This document shows, one piece after another, positions 24,711 to 37,689 of a stretch of 64,000 nucleotides of DNA. The stretch covers positions 10,416,001 to 10,480,000 of the forward strand of contig JAKZAN010000007.1 of the NCBI GenBank assembly GCA_023053545.1. Reading direction: 5' to 3'. The first letter of the stretch is position 1; every line of letters begins with the position of its first letter. The position numbers and the translations under genes were made by a program. The stretch is from Lepidurus packardi. Lineage: Eukaryota > Arthropoda > Branchiopoda > Notostraca > Triopsidae. The notes under the pieces were generated by a model. The model made no database searches, had not been told where the DNA came from, and saw only the letters and a program-made list of their open reading frames with translations.

Positions 24711-25985
24711 CCTAATGTCATGGAAGAGGATGCAAGGGAAGGACTCTTTCTCGAGGGTCTCAGCCGAGGCAACTACAATGACATACAACTGTATAGTAAT
24801 CGTAATTACATACAAAACTTATGAAAAAATACCCCTACAATTAAATGACTAGAATGAAAACTTGAACTTGAATTAAATTAAATGAACAGAGGCTAGAGTT
24901 ATGGAAGATCCCAACCTGGCGCGCTTTTAAGTGCCCCGATTACTCATTCCAGGCGTTAAAAATTGAATACCTGTGAAATTACAAAGTGGAGATTTATGGA
25001 TTTTTTTTTTACAGGGCAATCTAATTGACTTCCGCTACCATTGTGAACCTCAAAGAAACCCAAGAACCCAAAGAATTGTTGCGTTCTACTACTGAAAGCG
25101 TCCGCTAGGTGTGATTTTGGGTTTCTGCCAAGGGACCCAGTCTTTCGGCTGTGGTGTGAACCGGAAGAGGGAAAGAAAGGAAATACAGAAGAAAAGAGAG
25201 TAGAGCAACCGTTTTCGTTGAGCCAAAAAAGTCTTTTGGGATCGTTCTATAGCTGTCCAGTCTCTCCAAACTCGCCTCGCGAAAGGGATTTCGAGCGTGA
25301 GAGCTCATTTGGAAGAATCCAAACGGTTCAAAAGCCCAACGTGTTGTTTTTCTATCTTTCCATTCTTCCGTCAGGTTCACCGTTAACAATATGGAATCTG
25401 ATGACGCTCCCAACTCCTCGTATTGCAATTGTTGCGTGACGATGCAACTTTCGCGTCTTGTCTTCAAGTCTTTTTCTCGATGATTTCTAGCAAAATTCAA
25501 CCCAGCTAACGAAGCTTGGCGCTTTTTTAGCTTACGACTGTCTCTGGCTCAGAAACCTGTGGTAGAGTTCTCACCTTCCCCAGAAACTCATTTCCTGAAC
25601 ACATTCCAGTACTCCCAGGGGGCGCTTTTGTCCCAAAGTGTCCAACTCCCGGGGCGCTATCGAAGAAAAGGTGTAAAATAGCGCCCCCCCCTTTCGATCC
25701 GTATGCTTTTTCTCACAGGAAGGTTTTTGTCGCACCCTTCAAGAAATGATACCCGCCAACGCACCTGAGTCTCATTAACGTCAATGCTCCGAAAATCCCC
25801 CATATTTCACCCGTTTATAGTCTAGCTACACTACAGCCCACTCCACTCCCCCGCAGATTTGCCTCAATTCCTCCCCCCCTTTTTAAGCGATCTCTTTGCT
25901 AGCCTACTTCTCAACCCTCCTCCCACCCTTCCCCCATCACACACCAACTCTATTTCCTAAAAAGAAGCTGAATTTACCACCTTTT
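24711..25985. other. no gene seen
   Basis: The longest frame is 131 codons on minus (25105-25500), with no recognisable family and no supporting splice sites. Pyrimidine-rich between 25600 and 25960. Confidence 0.45.
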
Positions 25986-25989
25986 TTGT

Positions 25990-26165
25990 GGTAGCAACAA
26001 TGAAATCTTCCCTTCAGAATCGTCTCCAACAATGAACCTTGCAAGGCTCTATTCACCCATACTGCGAAAGCCAGTCACAAGACCTAGCAACAGTGAAAAA
26101 AAAGACCTATGAAATAGACTTTTGGCGATAGAACGGGCTCAACCAAGAGCAACAATGAAAAGCTC
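25990..26165 (+). repeat. cluster of AACAATGAA words
   Basis: Three exact AACAATGAA words (about 25999, 26029 and 26151) and one AACAGTGAA variant occur in 170 bp, all on the plus strand. They are part of the wider dispersed motif described in the findings. Confidence 0.6.
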
Positions 26166-26299
26166 GGTGTGGAAATAGCTTCTAACTATAAAATAACTAT
26201 AACTATGAAATTTGCTACCCCCAGAAGGGAAGCTTTTAGCCTTGGAAATCGACCCCAGCTTGTCAATCAATCGTAGCAGGTCCTAAACTCTCCACACCG

Positions 26300-27200
26300 A
26301 AAGATTCCGTTTCTATTTTTTTAAAAATCGCTCCATTTTGGAAATTTGGAAAAAATGACAGCAAATTTTCACGAAATTCTAAAACGTTCACAGGATTCGA
26401 GCAATCAGAGAGTAAAACGATTCGATTCGGGGTATTCTATTTTCTATTTTTAAAATTTTTCTATTCTGTTTCTATTTTTAAAAAACCGATCCATTTTGGA
26501 AAAAATGACAGCAAATTTTCAAGAAATTCTAAAAGGTGCACAGGATTCGAGCAATCAGTGAGTAAAACGATTCGATTCGGGGTATTCTATTTTCTATTTT
26601 TAAAATTTTTCTATTCTGTTTCTATTTTTAAAAAACCGATCGATTTTGGAAAAAATGACAGCAAATTTTCAAGAAATTCTAAAAGGTGCACAGGATTCGA
26701 GCAATCAGAGAGTAAAACGATTCGATTCGGGGTATTCTATTTTCTATTTTTAAAATTTTTCTATTTTGTTTCTATTTTTAAAAAACCGATCCATTTTGGA
26801 AAAAATGACAGCAAATTTTCAAGAAATTCTAAAAGGGGCACAGGATTCGAGCAATCAGAGAGTAAAACGATTCGATTCGGGGTATTCTATTTTCTATTTT
26901 TAAAATTTTTCTATTCTGTTTCTATTTTTTTTTTTAATCGCTCCATTTTGGAAAAAATGACAGCAAATTTTCAAGAAATTCTAAAAGGTGCACAGGATTC
27001 GAGCAATCAGTGAGTAAAACGATTCGATTCGGGGTAGGTCATTTTCTATTTTTAAAATTTTTCTATTCTGTTATTATTTTTAAAAAACCGATCCATTTTG
27101 GAAAAAATGACAGCAAATGTTCAAGAAATTCGAAAACGTTCACAGGATTCGAGCAATCAGAGGGTAAAACGATTCGATTCGGGGTAGGTCCTTTTCTTTC
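26300..27200 (+). repeat. 150-bp tandem array, six units
   Basis: The word CAGGATTCGAGCAATCAG starts at 26391, 26541, 26691, 26841, 26993 and 27143. Because 150 is divisible by three, one frame stays open across units and gives a phenylalanine-rich 50-residue repeat (frame 26558-27013). Length changes of two bases in the T/A run break it, and I see no start context or splice sites, so I treat it as a satellite. Confidence 0.93.
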
Positions 27201-28385
27201 GAGCGAGGGGGGGGTTGGGGGTGCCTTTTAGATACGATTTCGGCCGTTGCAACCTTTAGTCATTGCTTCTTTTTAATAATAAGAACCCCAAAATGAGGGA
27301 AACTTTCAATCTAATTGCTGGAGGGGGGTCCAGAGTTCCCTCGCCAGAAGGTTGAAAGGTGGGGGTAAAAAGGAAGGGGTCAATTTTTGGGACGAGGGAA
27401 CAAATGTTTTGTCCATTAGCGGCATGTTGAAGGCGGAGGTCTGACACCTGCACTCGGCTTGTAAGTGCCCATGGGATCCCAAACACGCGGTTCCGACAAT
27501 CTCTTCGACACAAGGGATTCCCTTGTCTTTCTTCCTCTCTCTCTTCCTTTAGAGAAGACAAAATAAGCTTCCAACTGTCCCAAAAAACACCGTCGACTTG
27601 GTTTGCGCCCATTTCAATGTTCTCCTCTTCTCTTTTGTAAAAAAAAATGTCCCAAAAAAAGAGAAAATAAATTCACTTAAAAAATAAATTAAATTAATAA
27701 ACGTCATTAACTACCTGATTTTCATAAAGCTACACACCAAAAGGGGTTTGGCTCTTCAAAATCCTCAAAATGTGATGTTAATCTTGGTGTTTAGTGCCGA
27801 GTTGCTCATTTCGCTTCAAATTTAGAAAAAAAAAAAAACTTCCTTAACTTTCGTAAGAAATAGGCGTTCCTTTAGGATGCTAATATTGAAGGAGGCGGGC
27901 TTGGGGGCGTTTTTATCATTCCTATTTATTCTTTTGAAAATCGCTGTTATTTTCCTAAGCGTTTTGACGAGATATAAAAAAATAGGAAAAAAGCCAAGCC
28001 CTTTTTTTTAGGCTTAATGGTATTTGATATTCAGGGGTGGGAGGAGGGTAAGGACAACCCTAATTGACAGTACTTTCATAATTGCAATGCTTCTTCCAGG
28101 CACATCTCATAGGAAGTTTCCCGAATCTTTCCCAAAAAGGGGTCTTGGAAGATTTCTTCAAAGATTAACAAGGTATTGTGAAAGGGGGTCTTTGCTTTCA
28201 TTGGGAGAAGTTTAGCAACCGTGTCGTAGACTATTTTTGCACCTTTCAAGCCTCGCAGAATCATGCTAAGCCACATCCAGAACGGAAGAAAAATCTTCTC
28301 AAAAAAATTCATTTCCTAGTTTACGTTTCTGGAAGCCTACGATGCGGGTTTGAAACCTGTCAAGGTTCATTACAAGAAACAATGC
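27201..28385. other. no gene seen
   Basis: A 118-codon minus-strand frame (27256-27612) is unrecognised. There is a short G-run at 27208 and nothing else. Confidence 0.45.
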
Positions 28386-28389
28386 CATA

Positions 28390-29190
28390 AACAAGGGGCC
28401 CCTAGCAACAATGAATACTTGAAACCAACTCAGAGCGACTTAAACGTATTAGCAAACACTGAAAATTCCATAAACAAAGTTCTCCTAGCAACAATGAATA
28501 CTTGAAACCAACTCAGAGCGAGTTAAACGTAGCCAGTGAATTTGTGCTATCAATAAGCCTACGCCTTAGAGCAGTTCCCCTCACCTCACCATGGCCTAAG
28601 AAAAAAAGTTAAAATTAGCCAACACTGAAAATTCCATAAACCAAGTCCACCTAGCAACAAGGAATACTTCCACTAACGACTCAACGTGTCCTGTTGTGTA
28701 TCAACAATGAAGATCAAGCCCAATGGACAGTCTCTTCCCGTCACCCAGCAACAATGAAACCTACAAGTAGCCAACAATGAAAAAAAATCGCCTCACCAAG
28801 CCATAAGAAAAAAAACTAAAATTAGCCAAAACTGAAAATTCCATCAAGCAACAATGAATACTTCAACTAACTAAACGTGTCCTGTTGTGCATCAACAATG
28901 AAGATTGTTGTCAATAAGCCCAATGGGCAGTCTCTTCCCGTCACCTAGCAATAATGAAACCTACAAGTAGCCAACAATGAAAAAAAAATCGCCTTGTTTT
29001 GCCACCCCTGAACCCCCAAATAGGTCAAACTGGATGTTTTCTAGTTTCAACTTGGAGACTATTGCTGACTCTACTTTGGCGGGGGAATGGGAACGTTTCT
29101 AAAACCACCGAAGCTTTTTTTAATCTCAAGTTGAGATCAAAATCCGTTTTTATATACCCTGGCCCCTTTCAATGCTTACCCTGATAATAA
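28390..29190 (+). repeat. dispersed repeat rich in AACAATGAA, copy 1
   Basis: Matches 35750-36305 over most of its length: CCTAGCAACAATGAATACTT, CAATAAGCC, CCCCTCACCTCACCA, and further on AACGTTTCTAAAACCACCGAA, then TTTTAATCTCAAGTT. Inside, a block containing the GAAAATTCCATAAAC word and an AACAATGAA word is repeated at 28460, 28630 and 28830. Nine exact AACAATGAA words occur here, all in one orientation. Confidence 0.75.
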
Positions 29191-31153
29191 CCCTTCAGCT
29201 GCCATCTTATCAAGCGCCTGAGGCCAATGGTGGGGGAGGTTCGCGGGGCACCGAAAAGTTCCGGGAAAACACTTTTTAGCACTTGAATCTCCGGGTGTCC
29301 CAAAACACTTTCCAAGCCAATCGGAAACCCAATCACGTGTTCTTGCCCAATAAGAGTTCAAAGAAACCACGTGTGGTGTTTCCCACCTTTCCCAACACTT
29401 TCCAATCACTCCTATTGAAATCCAAAGTCCGATCGGAGTGTGCACAATCGGAGCTCAAATTCAACTATCGGAGTCTTACAGTAGTTAACAAACTATTTTT
29501 ACTAACAAACTATTTTCGAATACTTTCCCCAATTGAGAGTAAAATTGCCTGGGTATCGGCGAAGCAGGTATGAACACCCCAACTAGAATCGTGAACTACA
29601 AAACCAATTTTTTCAATTTTTTCGGATCAATTTTTCAGCTTCCAACTTGGGATATTCTGGAATCTTCAAGGTTCCAATCAATGTTTCAAGGTTCAATATC
29701 TTCCAGAAAAGCGAGTCTGCCCAATTGTGACATTCAAAATCTCCGACTTGGCAATCTTATTTCTTAAGACATTTGTCAGCTCCAACTTGGGATAGTCTGG
29801 AATCTTCAATCTTCCAATCTTCAATCTTCCAATCTTCAGAATCTTCCAAAACAAGCCAAACCACGTGTGCTTTGAAACCCTCTCACTTTCCTTTTACCAC
29901 TCGATACGAACTCTTGTTCATTTATTCATTTAAGCTCTGGTTCACTCCCTATTCCCTCGAAGCTTTGGGGAAACCTGAAAAAAAAAAAACTGGAAAAGTT
30001 CCTCAGCAATGGTTTGATATCGAAGAATGCAACGTGGAAGCCGCAAGGAACGATCCTGCTGTTGTCACTGATGGTGAACGACTGCCCCGCCAGGCACAAA
30101 AACTCAAAATGTTCCCACAAACGGAGAGATAATAAGAGTTCCTTACGTTACGTTTACGCTATCCTAAATGCCTCCCCAAGAAAACGAAGACGTTCGCTCC
30201 CAAGATGCCGTTTCCAAATTTTTTTTTTTTTTTTCTCCAAGTCAAGTCCCATTCAATGGAACACCATTTTGCTCTAGAAACTGTGGATCTAAAAAAAAGA
30301 CAGTTGAACTTGTATTCTTGGTACTAAATAACTCTTCTCTCGGTCCCACCGTCTTTTCTCGCTTTTGTGTACCTTCCTGGCTCACCTTACCACGATTATT
30401 TGTCCTTTCCAAGCTTGAGCAGAGTTTAATTTTTCTTTTTGATTATTTGTCCTTTCAAAGCTTGAGCAGAGTTTTTCTTTTTATTTATTTTTCTTAAATG
30501 GGAAGAGGGAGATCCATCATTTCGCTGCTGGAGAAAAGGTGCGGCTTCGCTTTATTTGCGGTGTTTCTATTTTTATTTTTTCTTTAAATCAAACGTTGTG
30601 CGGCGTTTCTATTTTTATTTTACTTTTTCTTTAAATCCTTCGTTTTTGTATATCTTATATATCTTTTTTTTATATATTAAAGCCGTCACGCAAGAATCAA
30701 AGGGTGACACAAGACGTTCGTGATTGACCAAAAAGGCACTTTGGAAAGCTAAGGAGCATCAACTGTTGGCTGAGAAACGCTCACGCACCTTTTCAAATGA
30801 AGGTAGGGTCTATGGAGGTTGTGAACCCTCAAAAGACTCCATAAATCGAGCATGCATTGGCAAAGCTACTTTTGGTGGCCGAAGAAAGACGTTTTCTATA
30901 GCTTCCCCGGATATTCCAAAGCCTTTTCATAATCTCCACAAAAGAGGACATGTTTCCAAAGGTGAAAAGGTAAAAATAAAAAATAAAAAAAAACACTGCC
31001 AGGCGGAGTTTTTAGAAAAGGTTGGTAATATACGCTTTTGAAGCGATTTGTGCTTTGGAATGAAGAAAAGGGATCCTCGCCCTCGTTCCTTTATATGGAT
31101 GCATGCTGGTAGGTGTCATTCGTCCCTTCCTTTCAACTCTTCACACAGCAATA

Positions 31154-31189
<36 letters not shown>

Positions 31190-31930
31190 ATGGAGTGGGG
31201 GATAGATCGCGGGGTTCCCATTATTAGGCAGAACACTTTGGGAGAAGAAGAAAATAAAATAAAAATAGGAACATTCATATAAACATGAGTGGAGGACGTT
31301 CTCTTTGGGGGGATTTAAGGTTGGTCCAATTACCATGAAAATGGGACCACAGAGACAGTTTAAAAAAAGAAGGCGAGCCAAACAAACGAATCTCTGATTC
31401 GTAATGTGGAGTGGTTCAGAATTTTTTTTTTTTTTTTTTTTTTTTTTTCAAGTCGAGATTTATGATTATGCTTTCCGGTCTACCAACTCGATATGAGAGC
31501 TAATGTAAACTGTAAATTTAAAACCCTCTAAGACTGCATATTACACAATGTTTACTTTAAGTTCAACCTGTAAATATGAGTTGTAATTTTGTAGACCAAA
31601 CCAGATCGAGTGGAAAACGTTCTATTGGAGCTCAAATGAATGGACTGAAATGGACTGAAACAAGATCTTTTTTTTTATTTCTGCATTTTTTAAGGATTTT
31701 AAAGGTTTTTGCGCTAGATTTGGGAATGGGAAAGGAGGCAGTTTGGTGGAACTGTTCCAAGATTCCCAACAATGGAATTTGCCAGGTGCAAATTCCTTCA
31801 AGCGAATGTTAGGTAGTAATGATGGAATGGCAAAGGAAGTGTTGATCACAATGACAAACTTGCATGGGAATGAAACTCTTTCCGCTAGGGAAGATTGCCC
31901 CTGTCTCACAACACTGCTTTATGTTCGTAG
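29191..31930. other. no gene seen; small direct repeats and homopolymers
   Basis: A segment of about 140 bp around the CCAACTTGGGATA word is duplicated at 29640 and 29783, followed by a TCTTCAATCTTCCAA microsatellite. A-runs near 31156-31183 and T-runs near 31421-31448 reach about 28 bases. Open frames are short and unrecognised. Confidence 0.5.
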
Positions 31931-31934
31931 CTCG

Positions 31935-32330
31935 TCAACAATGAAACTTCCAGTACAGCTAGAGCAAGCGTGAAAGGTTTGAAACACGGTTGACAGGCAA
32001 TAATGAAAGTTTGTGTCGACAATTCAATCCAAATTCAACGAAACCTTACACTAGTCTTCATCAATAAAACCTCCACACCCAACAATGAAACTGGCACTGC
32101 CCCAAAAGTAGCCAGCATTGGAAGTCTCCTAGAACTTGCCAATAACCAAACTTAACTTTCCTCCTTCACCCATGAAAAATTCCCAATAAATCCCTCGCAT
32201 GCTCGCAACTATGAAAGTTACACCACTCCAACAATGAAAACCTAACAACGAACCTATCAAACCTATACAACAACGAATTTCAGGAACGAAGAGACCCCAG
32301 ATATCTAACAATCCCCACATTGCCATCCTG
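31935..32330 (+). repeat. cluster of AACAATGAA and related words
   Basis: Exact AACAATGAA near 31938, 32080 and 32229, plus variants (CAATAATGAA, CAACTATGAA), all on the plus strand. Confidence 0.55.
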
Positions 32331-32334
32331 CCGG

Positions 32335-33960
32335 GTTCTAAACATCATTCACTTATTAAAATTAGCACAAAATTACCATAGTGACAATCCTGGTGTCCAG
32401 TTTTCGCAATTCCATCGCCAATAGACCATTCTTCTTTTTCTACCCAATCCTCGAGCCCCCTAAAACCTTTCCCCAAAAAATAAAAATAAATAAAAAAAAA
32501 CAGTGTATTTTACCATGCTAAAACTCCTGTGCCAAACCTTCACTGCCGTTAAGAAACCAACTTGTTTTTATCTTGACCTCTGCTGAGAAAAGCTCCCAAA
32601 AATCCCCAACGTTACTTTGTCTCCCGAAGAAGTGAACCCTCAAAAAAAAAAAAAAAAAAAAAATCTCAAGCGCTAATGGATGTTCGTTCGTGACATGTAA
32701 GTATAATCGTTGGGAACAGACGTCCATGTTCATTAACAAGCCCAGCAAGTGTCAATCCCCAATTCCCCAATGCTAAGTAGATACACAACATTTCAAAAGA
32801 CTTTCCAAACATATTGAACTTTTTTTTTTTTTTTTTTTATGTCATCAACCCTATACGGTTCGAACACAACGTTTGAATATACCTTAGCAGCTTTTAAACA
32901 CTCGCATTTCCTTTCCCCTTGATTTATTGGGCACACCTGTGCTCTGTTGCCGTTCCCCAAATTGTAACGAGCAATTTTTTTTTTTTTTTTTTTTTAAAGG
33001 ATTGCCTAACAATCTCAAGACACTTGGAAAAGAAACGTGTGTCAAGTGCACAACAATGCGAGTCGAAACTTTCCCCGGAACCTGAACCTAAACTTCAAAA
33101 AGCTTCATGGTTTTCGACTGGGAAACGAAAATCCTACAGTTTTGGGTGATACAATACCCAGTTGAACCCAAAAGGAAGTATCTACACAATTAAGAACAAA
33201 AATAAAAAAAAATGAAATTCGCTTCAAAAGACTTTCAGACTTGCAATTGTTTACCAAAAGCGCTCCGATTTTCAAGTTCTTTGAAACTCCAGTGAAGCAG
33301 AGATCCTTTTTCGTCTGCTCCATGACTCTCAGAAAGCCCCGAAAACGAAAAAAAAAAAAAAAAAAAAAAGTATCGTTTGTATTGCTTCTCAAACAGTCTC
33401 TGACTTTGCTCAGAGTCGCTTTTGTGCTCGCACAACAATTGGGTCGTCAACACCACAGACAGAAAAACGCAAACGGTCATCGCCATTCAAATTTACTCAT
33501 CCATATTGGGGCGCAACAATGCCAACCCCCGCAAGTTCGAAAAAAAGCCGACTATTTACTAGAATTCGTCGCCTTATTGCTCTGCTGATTGGAAACAACT
33601 CACTTTCCTTTTTTTCTTCGAGTTGTAGTTTTGAACTTTCCTTCGGCTTCTATTCTTCTCTTTGAACCTTCTGCAAAATGAAATAAAACTAAAAAAAAAA
33701 AAAAAAAAAAAAAAAACATAATAGTTCAGGAACTGCGCTGAAATGCAGTGCTTCGTGCTCCCACACCCACTCAACCAATTCAAGCCCCAAAGTTCATATT
33801 CAACGTCTCGCATAACACGGTGATCCAATTACGCTCTCTTGTTTAGTTAGTAACACAATTAACCAAACGGGGATCCGATATGCACTTGATACACACCTTC
33901 AAACTCAGCCCTTTCTTTACTTCAAATTTGTACGAGTATTTGTACGAATTTAAAGTAAGA
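32335..33960. other. no gene seen; many A/T homopolymers
   Basis: Five A- or T-runs of about 18-24 bases (near 32641, 32820, 32974, 33350 and 33692). Frames crossing them are lysine- or phenylalanine-rich by default. Confidence 0.5.
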
Positions 33961-33964
33961 AAAA

Positions 33965-34740
33965 TTCTTGTCTCCAGATATTGGTATAGTTTGTTTAAAC
34001 CGTTTTTTAGATCTGCCTTACCGCGCTCAACCGGTAAATACTATGAAGCTGACTAGGTATAATACGTGTGATTTAATTCAGGAATATTCTTGGGGTAGTT
34101 TACGGAATATTCAACTTTGAACACGAAGCGCGTCTATGGTGTTACGCAAGGGAACGTGCATGTAGGTGCGGCGACCCCGTAGATCCTAGCCTTAACGCGT
34201 TCAACTTTTTGTACCACACTTTTCTCTTTAAAAAATAGTTTTCAAAAATCCCAGAAATTTAGAGGACATTCCTTGGACAGTTAACTAACGAAATAGACTA
34301 GTGAATAGACGTTATTTATTTGGAGATTTGTATGGTGTTGTATGGTGTTACGCAAGGGAACCTGCATGTAGGTGCGGCGACCCCGTAGATCCTAGCCTTA
34401 ACGCGTTCAACTTTTTGTACCACACTTTTCTCTTTAAAAAATAGTTTTCAAAAATCCCAGAAATTTAGAGGACATTCCTTGGACAGTTAACTAACGAAAT
34501 AGACTAGTGAATAGACGTTATTTATTTGGAGATTTGTATGGTGTTGTATGGTGTTACGCAAGGGAACCTGCATGTAGGTGCGGCGACCCCGTAGATCCTA
34601 GCCTTAACGCGTTCAACTTTTGTACCACACTTTTCTCTTTAAAAAATACTTTTCAAAAATCCCAGAAATTTAGAGGACACTCCTTTGACAGTTAACTAAC
34701 GAAATAGAGTAGTGAATAGACGTGATTTATTTGGAGATTT
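33965..34740 (+). repeat. 206-bp tandem array with an ACCCCGTAGATCCTAGCC core
   Basis: Unit word GTTACGCAAGGGAAC at 34141, 34347 and 34553 (period 206). The core ACCCCGTAGATCCTAGCC lies at 34174, 34380 and 34586. The left flank from 33965 matches the related array at 40.6 kb (CTTACCGCGCTCAACC, then GAATATTCAACTTTGAACA). Confidence 0.9.
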
Positions 34741-34744
34741 TTGA

Positions 34745-35745
34745 AAATAATGAGGAAACATTTAGATATGTTTCTAGATATGTTAGATATTTCTAGATAT
34801 GTTAACTTTGGTATGAACCTTAACTTCCTTTTATTTTTACACTTTAATCTATCAACATGTATTTGCTCTAATTCACTGTGTAAGCAAAACCTACACATAT
34901 TTTGTAAAACTATAGAAAAACAATCTAAAACAACCTAAATAATACAAATGTAAAAATGTTTAAAAAATAGAAAAATATTACTCTAAAAGAAAAATCGAGG
35001 GAGAATTTTTTCCATTTTTTAAAACAGATATTGTAGGTGTTTTATCTGATTTTTTGACACTTTTTCCCTCCCCGTAAGTGTTGGAAGGCCATAAATACCT
35101 TTGGCCTCAGCCGTATTTTGTTACTTCGTCAGGTTTTAATCGCCATGGGCCTATGAAAAGTCACGCTTCTCTCCTTCTGCTGCGTTCGCTGTTGCATGGA
35201 CTCAAAGCTCTGGTATCACAGCAAGCTCACGTTGCTTGCTTTATTAAAAGCTTACTTAATCCGAGAAGCTTTTTTTTTTCTTTTTTACAAATCTTACAGT
35301 TCGCCTAAATGGGCCAGAAACTATAAAGAGACCCACATCGCCAGGCTAAGAGCACGTGAAACCTAATCAAGTTCTAAATGCAGGCCACCTGCCGTTCCAT
35401 GGATACGAAAGCGAAACCCACTTTTACCCTCCCCGCCCCCTTGCCTTCACCCTTCCCGCCCCTTGACCCTCTTAAGAAGTGAACATCCGGGCCTAAACTT
35501 ATCAATTTATTACAAACTGTTCATTTCATTAGATGCCACATTTGGGATTTTTCTCTACTAAGAATTAGGATTTTTTTAAATAAGTAATTTGATATAATTC
35601 CGTATTTTATTAAAAAAAAATCTCAACAAACTCCTCACCCCGACCCTTTTCCTATTGAAATACACGACGGTTACAGGCTTTAGCGTACAAGCCGTTTAAA
35701 AAAAAGCTAGTAACTCAGTTTTTCCTTCGGTCAGACTACTAGCGA
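34745..35745. other. no gene seen
   Basis: AT-rich, with no repeat or gene recognised. Confidence 0.5.
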
Positions 35746-35749
35746 TTCA

Positions 35750-36305
35750 AACGTGTTCATCTATTGCCTATCAACAATGAACCATTGCTGTCAATAAGCC
35801 ACGCCGTAAGGGCAGTTACCCCTCACCTCACCACCCAACAATGAAACCTAAAACACTGAAAAGTACCTAATAAACACAGTGTACCTAGCAACAATGAATA
35901 CTTCAAACCAATCTCGTAGCGACTCAAACGTGCCCTGTTGTGTATCAACAATGAAACACTGCTGTCCATAAGCCTACGTCATATGGCGGTCCCATTCACC
36001 CCATTAAGCAACAATGAAACCTAAACGTAGCCAACAGTGAAAAAAGCCACTCCTGAACGTTTCCAAGGCACCACTGCTCTAAAAGTCGCCTTGTTCGGGG
36101 CCCCTGAACACGAAAACGGGCCAAACTTTTATGTTTTCTTGTTTAAACTTATATACTATTGTTGTGCATAGGCCTAAACGATTGACCTGACCCCACTTTC
36201 GCGGAGATTGTGAACGTTTCTAAAACCACCGAAACTTTTAATCTCAAGTTTAAATCAAAATAAATGTTTATACACCCACTTGCCCCTTTTCCATGCTTAG
36301 TTGCT
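35750..36305 (+). repeat. dispersed repeat rich in AACAATGAA, copy 2
   Basis: Homologous to 28390-29190 in the same orientation, with five exact AACAATGAA words and the same distal segment (AACGTTTCTAAAACCACCGAA). Confidence 0.75.
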
Positions 36306-36309
36306 AGAT

Positions 36310-37685
36310 GGTGGTCCTTGTCGAAACCCATCCCTGCCCAACAAACAATAGTCGCAAACAAGAACGTAAAAAAGTCTTCAACTAGTCCTGTGTCACAATA
36401 AAAGAGGCGTTCTATATATATATAAAAAAAAAATAAAAAAAATATAAACCACATCCATCACGCTAGAAAGTGATATTGAAGTTAAGGACACCTTAGTGGA
36501 TGGCTTGTAGAAGGAGCTACGGGGCTTTGGTTCCAATTCCCTTTCAAAGAATTCTATTAAAAAAAAAAAGAAACCAAGAAAAAAAATGGTTCAAGCTTTG
36601 GCAAGTGAAGCTAAGTAAGCTGAAAAGACACTTGATTTATGTTCGTCTGCAAGGAAGTTATTAGCGCTGTACAACAATGGATTTCACGCCAAACTGCTCA
36701 TGCTTTTCTGTTACGGGGGCCGGAAATTCGCAAATTTGCGTTTGGCGGTGTAACCATGGGAACTGGCTCTGGCTCCTTTTAAATAAACGACCTAATCCCC
36801 ACTTCTTAATGTTCTTTTCTATATTAAAAAAAGACTTTAAATTGGTTTAATTGTGAATATTTAAGCATTACCTGGGAGACTTTATTATTTAATCATTACC
36901 TTGAATACTTAATCATTACTCTTATCCCAGTATAAGACAATCCTTAAAAAAAGATCCATAAACCAATTGTACAGTACAGTTTCTCATCCTTTATTTTCCC
37001 AAGTAACCAAATTCTCATCAAGATCTCCACCGACTTGACAAAGTTACGACGCCTGGTGCGACGCCCACCAAGTATTTCATGTCAGAAGAGATATTTTTAC
37101 TAGGAGTTGACGCCCCCCAACGACGTTGTAAAGTGTCATAAATACATGCTGGTCTGTTCTTAGCAAGCCTTTCCCACCCTCAATAAATAAAAAGAAAAAA
37201 GAAATTATACCGAATGGCGAACTCCCCGAAAGTTTCTAAATGCCGCCACCGGCGATCAATGGCGCTTTAAAAAAAAATAAAAAATAATGGTACCTTGGAA
37301 TCATACACCCAAACGAGGAGCTTTGTGTTACTTTTCCCATGCTACCAGATAACGAGCAAGGGCGCCAAGTTATTTCAAGTCCCTAATGACAGAGCCGAGT
37401 TTTGCCATCAAGCAAAAAGGCGACCACAATCTGTAAAAAAAAAGACAAAAAATGGACCACGAGATCCAAACTACGGCGCTACCTGCCACGCTTCATTTAA
37501 CCTCCTCAGAAGACAAGATAACGGGTTTCAGCTCATAATAAAACCACTTTCGGCTTCTTACTGTTCTCTTAATAGCAAGTTAATAGCACGCTTAATAGTT
37601 CTAACTTAATCCCTAATAGTTTCTAACAACCCTAATCAGTTATTTTTCACACCGAAGCATTATAAAAGCTCCTATTTTAATTGCA
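36310..37685. other. no gene seen
   Basis: A relic of the 203-bp family near 36480-36525 (GAAGTTAAGGACACCTTA, then GCTACGGGGC). Otherwise short unrecognised frames. Confidence 0.5.
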
Positions 37686-37689
37686 ACCT

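Noticed and set aside
25105..25500. 131-codon minus-strand frame
   Set aside because: No family, no conserved counterpart in the window, and composition is not clearly coding.
26558..27013. 151-codon frame as a repeat protein
   Set aside because: Explained by the 150-bp satellite. Start context and splice sites are missing and outer units break the frame.
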